Assembly (NCBI GenBank): GCA_019633425.1
Contig: WSUB01000274.1
Coordinates: 1-36,488, forward strand
DNA: 36,488 bases
Reading direction: 5' to 3'
DNA from: Tulasnella sp. 424
Lineage: Eukaryota; Basidiomycota; Agaricomycetes; Cantharellales; Tulasnellaceae
Shown here: piece after piece, positions 30,805-36,488 of the stretch
Position numbering within the stretch: the stretch's first letter is position 1
Layout of the letters: every line of letters starts with the position of its first letter
Translations under genes and position numbers: made by a program
Notes under the pieces: model-generated
What the model was told of the DNA's origin: nothing
Seen by the model: only the letters and a program-made list of their open reading frames with translations
Databases searched by the model: none

Positions 30805-31245
30805 TAAGGCTCCAACCATTTAGTTTACATTTACACTCATGGGTGTAAATAAATAGTAAACAGTAAATATATTGTAAATACTATATAATAAACAGTTTAC
30901 AAATGGCATCCAGTCCCGACCCAATTTCGTGGTGCAATCACTTGTGGTACCACTCAGGGTTGACCTGCAGATCACTCCAGTGCCCAAACTCAGACCCAAG
31001 AAGGAGCTCAAACCCTTTTTAAGTGTTTCCAGCATGCCCAAGGAGGTATGAGGGCAACTCAGGGGAGGCTCTTCAAGGATGTTCACTTACATTCTCAGCA
31101 AGACATGAGGCACTGTAGTACAAACTGTGTACAAACAGTTTATAAACGTTTACACCGAGTTTACACAGGCAAGTAAATTAAATAGTAAATGTAAACGTAA
31201 ATATGTGGTTGTAAACAGTAAATAAACTAAATGGTTGGAGCCTTA
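30805..31245. mobile_element. hAT-like non-autonomous element (MITE), 441 bp
   Basis: The ends are perfect inverted repeats: TAAGGCTCCAACCATTTAGT from 30805 and its reverse complement ending at 31245, with the match continuing to 23 bases (30805-30827 and 31223-31245). Directly outside lies the same 8-base word ACTGTCCT, at 30797-30804 and 31246-31253, which is the target-site duplication length typical of hAT transposons. Both subterminal zones are A/T-rich with many GTAAAC/GTAAAT words in both orientations, like transposase-binding clusters. No open frame of transposase size is present, so it would depend on an element elsewhere. Only this copy is seen here. The perfect ends and duplication suggest a fairly recent insertion. 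Confidence 0.88.
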
Positions 31246-31253
31246 ACTGTCCT

Positions 31254-33290
31254 CCAATTGCCATCACAAACGCTCCTTGCGATGCTCGCGCTCACCAAGC
31301 TCCCGCCATCCGTTCTGGTTGAGCAAGAGAACGTGTGGCTCCCGCGTCGACAGTAGACACAAAGTTGGGGTCATAATAGGTCTCGCATATCCGGTTCAAG
31401 ACCTTGCAGGATAGCCTTGATCCGCAGTCACGACGCGCTGCTCGGAAGGCTTGGGGCCAGAGGCGTGTGTATTGGGTCACCGAATTAGGATCTTGCTGAG
31501 AGAGGAGATGTGCTGACGAGTGTAAATGGATTCCCTGAATGCAATCGTGTCTCCTAATCCATAGTGGCGGGTGTGTCGAGGAGATTACCCTCCCAATCCT
31601 CGACGAGGAAGACCTAGTCGTCAGTTCCAACCGCTTCTCTCCCGTTGCTCGAAAGATCGCTGCCTCCGGCGCTGAGCAAGGCAACATATCCTCCCACTCT
31701 TCCGCCTCTCCACTGGAGTTTTGTCCAAGGTTGAAGTCCCGTCATCCCAGTGAATCCCCTCTGCCAGAATAGCGAGTCAACTCGCTTCCTGTCAACCGAG
31801 TATCGGAGAACGTGCATTGAATCGCATGCACTAACCCCCAAAACCGACCCCTGATACGTTTTGCGAGCTTAGGTGAAGGGTTCCCCCCTAAACTAGCCGA
31901 CAGAGAGGGAAACGATGGTCGAATGTCGGGGCGGGTAGAGGAATCGAAGGTGAAGTGCCGATATTTTCGAGAAACCGGAGGATGCTGAACATCGCTATTT
32001 CGATGGTGATTATTTTGGAACACCAAGGCTGTTGAGGAAGTCCGTAGTACCGTAAGTTGAGGTGACGAGCAGGTTCTGGTGAATGTGGACCGAATGAGAG
32101 TCTGGCGTAAATACGTCGCAAGACCACTCGGAGATCAGCTCAGGGTGAAAGGAAGAACGTACAACAATTGGGAGCTTCCATATACATTCCTCCATCTGGT
32201 GGATTGAGGCGGCCCGCCGCTACTTGTGTCCTGCCAAGCGAGGCGTCTTCGGCCCCTTCCCGCCGCCCATGGATGTCTTGATATTGCCTGTAATCCCGAT
32301 GTACTCGACAATCCCGGCGCCAAAGTTCTCTGAGGACCGAGTTGCAGGCTGATACAAGGGAGGGAAGGTGATTATATGGGGAGGAGATCGAGGAGATGTG
32401 GGCTACGTGAGCTGATCCTGAAGGCAAGGAGGGAGGGGCGAGGATGTGAGCACTGGGGACGCGTCTGATGGCGAAGGTTCATGTACACAGGTCTGGCTGT
32501 CCCAGAGTGTCGACGATCCCAGGCCAAAGGAGCTGAAGATCAGAGTTCCTAGACGCTGTAAGTTGGAAGTAGTTGGTTGCTTGATGGGTGAGTGGTTTAT
32601 TTGAACTAGTCGTGACCTATAGAAGGGGTTGAAGGCGGCAGGCGGGGGTCCGGGGAGGTGAGTCCGGAAAGAGCGTACTTTGACAAGTAGAGATTGAACT
32701 TTGCCGCCACCCAATAGTCAGATGAGGGCGCAATACCCGTTGGTAAGCGAGCTGAAGATGCTGCGGGCTGGGCTAGCGGGCCGATCGGTACGGATTCATC
32801 GTCAGTCCATATTCAAACTGGTGAATGTTATCGGTCGGACCGAGGCATGGAACTGGGTGTGTGGTGAGTAGAGTGTGGCACGCATGGATTAGAAGCTCAC
32901 TGTCTCTGGCTCGACTCGTCGCAGCTTAGCCTTGGGTTGAATGGATGAGAGGGAGAAAAGTCTCCTGCTTGGCGGAGTTTGTAACGCGTCAACCCGTCAC
33001 CTAAGCCAGGACTGGACACTGTGAATAGCCATCGTCACCTCGCGCTTGAAGACGTTGCTTGCACTAGTGGACTACACTTACGGCATGTTTGTCAAGAGGA
33101 GGGAGAGACAAGGGAGGGACCTAGAGGTTAAGCTCCTGTCGGTTGTCCAGATTTGCTGGACTTTGCCAATTCCACCTTCAGAACTTCTTCGGACGGACTT
33201 TCGCCTGCCCGTGCCTCATGACAGCATCGATCTTTTCATCCCAAGGTCACTCCACTACCCCACTTGTGCGTTCTGGTCCCTCAGCCCCAG
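31254..33290. other. Unique segment right of the MITE; possible coding fragments only
   Basis: Not shared with the other gaps. I see three coding-like pieces, none joined into a gene. On the + strand, 31281-31355 gives a short ATG frame (MLALTKLPPSVLVEQENVWL). Also on the + strand, about 31566-31719 reads CVEEITLPILDEEDLVVSSN and on, after an ATAG acceptor-like site. On the - strand, 32220-32329 reads NFGAGIVEYIGITGNIKTS, then a Gly/Lys-rich end and TAG, preceded by an acceptor-like TCCTCAG. A 50-codon + strand frame at 32722 (including KLVNVIGRTEAWNWV) ends at a GTGAGT. None is recognised. These could be pieces of a gene broken by rearrangement or chance frames. Confidence 0.3.
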
Positions 33291-34201
33291 TGTAAACTCT
33301 TACGGCAGGAAGATGAAACGTCAAGGAAAAGGATAGGTCGGGGCTGCCGCGCGACAAGCTCGGGGGGCGAGCCTTTGGTCTCCAGCTCTCTCTCGTCTCT
33401 CCTCTTCACCGAGAAGTGAAAAGAAAGAGCTGTGCGTGTCCAACCTCACCGCGTTATGCCCTGGTTGATTATGTAACCTCAAGTGTTGTGCAACACCCGC
33501 AGACGAATGCGGTCTATTACAGAGTTTCAATATGAACCGGCAACCAAGACGATTCGAAAGCTCAGCACCGTCCTGATCAATTTGCCACCATCCTCCGCAC
33601 CCATACACACAATTATCAGCAGTCATCCCACATCCCTCCGCCCTCCCTCCTCGCCTGCGCCTATCCGAATTCTTTTCGCGATCAGGGACCACTGACCAGG
33701 TCCAACGCCGCGGCTCCCAAGCTCCTACCTCCTTTCACCTGTAACTGTGCTTCGAGGAATTTTGGCCCGGAGGTCGTCGATTGACCCGGAGAAACAGGGC
33801 AGGCGATGAAGCTATAGCTGCTGCTTCCGTTGCAGAGAAATGCTTTGAACTTGAGGTGGTGTATTCTACTCCGTACTAGCGATGTGCGGTGTATACCAAC
33901 GTCTTCAGACGTCCAAATGTGTGCAGCATGCGTCGGCGACCTTCAGTCGAAACGAAGATCATTGAACAGCGACTGCCCCCGAATCTACAAGCTAGTCTTC
34001 TTAGGAGAGCGATTGATCCGACAATCATGCAGCTCGGTATGAAACGAAATAAGAGGCCGTAATCTTTTTGGGAATCGGCTCAACACGGAGTCTCCTGACT
34101 ATTCGGGACTAAACGACGCGTGGTAGAAATGGGAGAGTGTAGTTACAATAACGGCTTCCATATTTATGAGCACGGATGCCTCCAGTAAAGAGAGGTGCAA
34201 A
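33291..34201 (+). pseudogene. Intergenic block D, shortened, with a decayed exon
   Basis: Aligns with block C from its ACTCTTACGGC opening (33297) and later with block B. At 33743-33811 it carries the NSxLRD.GPEVVD exon in the form NCASRNFGPEVVD, then TGA in frame. Directly after, it jumps to the GCTTCCGTTGCAG landmark (33824) that in block B lies more than 1 kb further on, so most of the middle of the unit has been deleted here. No intact gene. Confidence 0.5.
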
Positions 34202-34624
34202 ACGCGTTTCGTGCCTCAAGCAAGAAGTGAAACGTCCGTCTACGAACCAGCCATCACGCTAGTCCAGTAACTCGAGGTGGATGAGCCGCGTCCTGCTGAA
34301 GAGCTCAGAACGGTCGTCAACAGTCCCTCGAAGTACTTCCTATTATCACTCCACGTTATAACTACAATCGCGTTCCAGAACGACTCACGAGAGATGAGGG
34401 CAATTCCAAGTCCAGCTTTTCTACGCTAACCCTACTACAGTTGATGTCACTCTCGCATGAACCAGCTCGGCCGGCGGGAAATTTCGAATCGAAGCGCGCG
34501 TTTCCGATGAGGCTGTGTCGGCCTCGTGGTTCGCAGCGCGGCGACCACAGTCAATCGCTCTTCACCACAACCACTCTCACCACTGCTAGTCCAGTACCGT
34601 TTATACCTTTCCAGATTTTCAAAC
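34202..34624 (+). promoter_or_regulatory. Conserved upstream region of NLR copy 5
   Basis: Starts with ACGCGTTTCG at 34202-34211, 423 bases before the ATG. It is closest to the block before copy 4 (ATCACTCCACGTTATAACTA; GCGTTCCAGAACGACTCA; GCGCGCGTTTCC). The leader near the start is C/T-rich. Confidence 0.55.
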
Positions 34625-36488
34625 ATGATTACGAGCGATGGATCGACAGTGGACGACAGGCAGGCGGCCGCAAAGCCAGTAGTGACTTCTAGTCCGCTGC
34701 CTAGGACTCCGATGAATAGCGCCCGAGACCCAAGACCTAGCGAGAGGATTGAATCCTTGCAGAAAAAATAGAATCAATCCTCAACGTAAGTCTGCTTCGT
34801 GCGTGCATGGTTGGCGGTAACTGACCTGAATCTAGGGCACCGAGTGGCCATCGGAATCGAAAGAGGCCGCGAAGGGCTTGCTAAGCACCGTCAAGTCTTC
34901 ACCAGATATTCCCAACAGCTCAACCAGCATTTCTCGAGAGCTCCGGGACCTCATCGAACAATATATACGGTGCGTTCCCTGCTTTGCAAAGCAGTCGGGT
35001 CGTTGTAACGTTTCTCTATCAGAACCCTGGACGACGTCCATTCGCGATTAAAAGACGCGTCATCCAAGTCGGGGATGCAGAGATGGAAAGTCCTCCAGCG
35101 CATCAAATCGCTTGCGTCTAATAAGCGCTCAAGCAAGTGTACTTTACTCTTCCAAACCTGCCAAGACGACGTATCCAAAGTTGTGTTGTCTTTCAACGTG
35201 CGTGGACGAGCTTCATTTCCGTGCTCGGTCTGTCTCATGCGTCTTCTTGAAGGAGTGCTTGGAACATTACCGGAAAAGGGGTAAGAAGAACCGAGTCAGA
35301 GTTCCTTCGCCGGAGAACTCATGTCATTTTTATTCAGCGGAGGACATTGTGGCCTCTGGGATACTTCCTGGATCGCATACTCAGTTGACTCCGGCAACCG
35401 CCGGGAACGACGCTCAAGCAACGCCCGCCGGCCAAGGGATCGGTTCGACCGATTCGACTTCCGGTGCACTCCCAACTCAAAAATCACCATCACATGTTCC
35501 CGAGGACAGGGAATCTCGACGTCCGATTCGCGCAGAAGCTCTCACCATTGCCAGAAAGACCTTCAAAGGCGTAGAAATTGCGTCTGGATCCATTCCTGTC
35601 GCTGGAAACTTCGTCGCCGCCGCTGCCAAGGTGGGATTGGCATTTGTGGAATCGATTCAGGTGGGTAAAGCCCCATGTCATTCTTTACGTCAATCCTGAC
35701 GAGGGCACCTCAGACTATGGACAGAAACGACGACGTGGCAAAGGACCTGGGTTCACAGACGGCTAAGCTGTCCACGCTGCTTGCAAACTTCACCAAGAAC
35801 CCGAACGATGCTCATGGGGAAGGAATAGTGAACCATATCGAGGACTTGCAAAAGTACGTTACTATCACGTCTTTTACTACGTATACTTACGCTTCGAGCA
35901 GAGAGCTGCTTCAAATGCACGCCAAAGTAAAGGAATGGGAGGCCCTGGGTCTCTTTGACAAAGCCTTTCACTCTCGGGACCACGCAGAAGCATTAAAGGG
36001 TTATCAAGGAACGATCCAGACGGCCGTGGAAGAATTGCAAGTCAGTACAGCGACACTTTGTCTTCGGGATGCTGGCCGGCTAAATTTGTCTACGACCAGC
36101 TCCTCGTGGGTATCGACACACGAAGTATCGTAATCGAACTGAGTGAGTTCCCTCAACTCTTCGACGCCGTAGTTTTCTAACCCCACACCTCAGAAAGTAG
36201 CGAAGTCCAAGAAAAGCAACGTCGCCTTCTTAAATGCCTTGGAGATGGAAAATACGGAGCACGAGGAAATACGATTGAGGATGTTGTTTGCTTTCCAGGG
36301 ACCAGAGTGGGGATACTGAAGCGGATTGATACCTGGATACGGAATTCGTCTGCCGATGACCGAGTTTTATGGATCCGCGGGATGGCCGGTCGAGGGAAAT
36401 CGACGATTGCCTCAACGGTGGCTCAGAACTGGAATTGCCGAGCCTCCTGCGCGATCTTCCACTTCCGCCGCGGACAGAACACGCTAAA
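34625..36488 (+). pseudogene. NLR copy 5, 3' partial, frameshift in exon 1
   Basis: Exons by homology: 34625-34785, 34836-34969, 35023-35197, 35253-35280, 35338-35660, 35714-35853, 35902-36040, 36100-36142, 36194 to the window edge. Exon 1 is 161 bases where the others have 162: in the run CAGAAAAAATAG one base is missing against CAAAAATTTATAG of copy 4, giving a TAG at 34769-34771 after 48 codons. Everything after that is intact in the original frame, including the hydrophobic run IPVAGNFVAAAAKVGLAF and Walker A GMAGRGKST (near 36380-36405). Exon 3 has one extra codon (NKRSSK). The A-run makes a sequencing or assembly error possible, so the gene may be functional. Otherwise a downstream start would be needed. 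The WD40 part lies beyond the window. Confidence 0.75.

Noticed and set aside
31292..31687. 131-codon minus-strand frame next to the MITE
   Set aside because: No recognisable domain. The opposite strand also looks coding-like in part, and there are no supporting splice or start signals.
1..36488. CRISPR array, tRNA or rRNA genes, and prophage-type features
   Set aside because: The only regular repeats are coding WD40 units of 129 bases. No cloverleaf or rRNA landmarks were seen, and the intron-rich genes are fungal.

Overview
This window looks like a stretch of a filamentous fungal genome, most likely a basidiomycete of the Agaricomycetes; the genus cannot be fixed from sequence alone. The reasons are the dense short introns (about 48-77 bases, GT-AG with CTGAC/CTAAC-like branch points), a pyrimidine-rich stretch just before the start codons, and long NACHT-WD40 proteins of the HET-E/NWD kind that form large families in these fungi. 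No bacterial, tRNA, rRNA or CRISPR features were seen.

The window is a tandem array of five copies of one NLR-like gene, all on the + strand. Copy 1 (2-2095) is only the WD40 end, cut by the window edge. Copy 2 (8195-13511) and copy 4 (24740-30067) are intact ten-exon genes coding for about 1607 and 1613 residues. Copy 3 (18290-21603) is broken twice: a TGG-to-TGA stop ends it inside the NACHT module, and its WD40 exon is gone. Copy 5 (34625 to the right edge) has a one-base deletion in exon 1. I delimited the exons by hand from conserved splice sites. Exon lengths are nearly constant in all copies (162, 134, 172, 28, 320-341, 140, 139, 43, about 1585, about 2100), and the summed lengths stay in frame.

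The encoded protein has a short N-terminal tail, a first helical region, a Ser/Thr/Pro-rich linker, and a second helical region with a hydrophobic Gly/Ala-rich helix that resembles the four-helix bundle of MLKL-type killer domains. Then come a NACHT NTPase with clear Walker A and B motifs, a helical connector, and 13 highly alike WD40 repeats of exactly 129 bases, closed by a conserved C-terminal segment (probably two seven-bladed propellers). By analogy with fungal NLRs, the WD40 part would sense a ligand, the NACHT would oligomerise, and the N-terminus would act on membranes to kill or signal. This is inference.

The stretches between genes are also duplicated. Each has a 3' flanking block, a middle zone with decayed exons of a second, unidentified gene family, and a conserved block of about 410-445 bases upstream of the next NLR start that contains the motif ACGCGTTTCG. 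The exception is 30548-33290, which is unique in the window and carries a 441-base hAT-like MITE with perfect terminal inverted repeats and an 8-base target duplication. The cluster reads as a birth-and-death array in which repeats inside the WD40 exons are being exchanged: copy 2 carries a perfect 168-base duplication exactly eight repeats apart.
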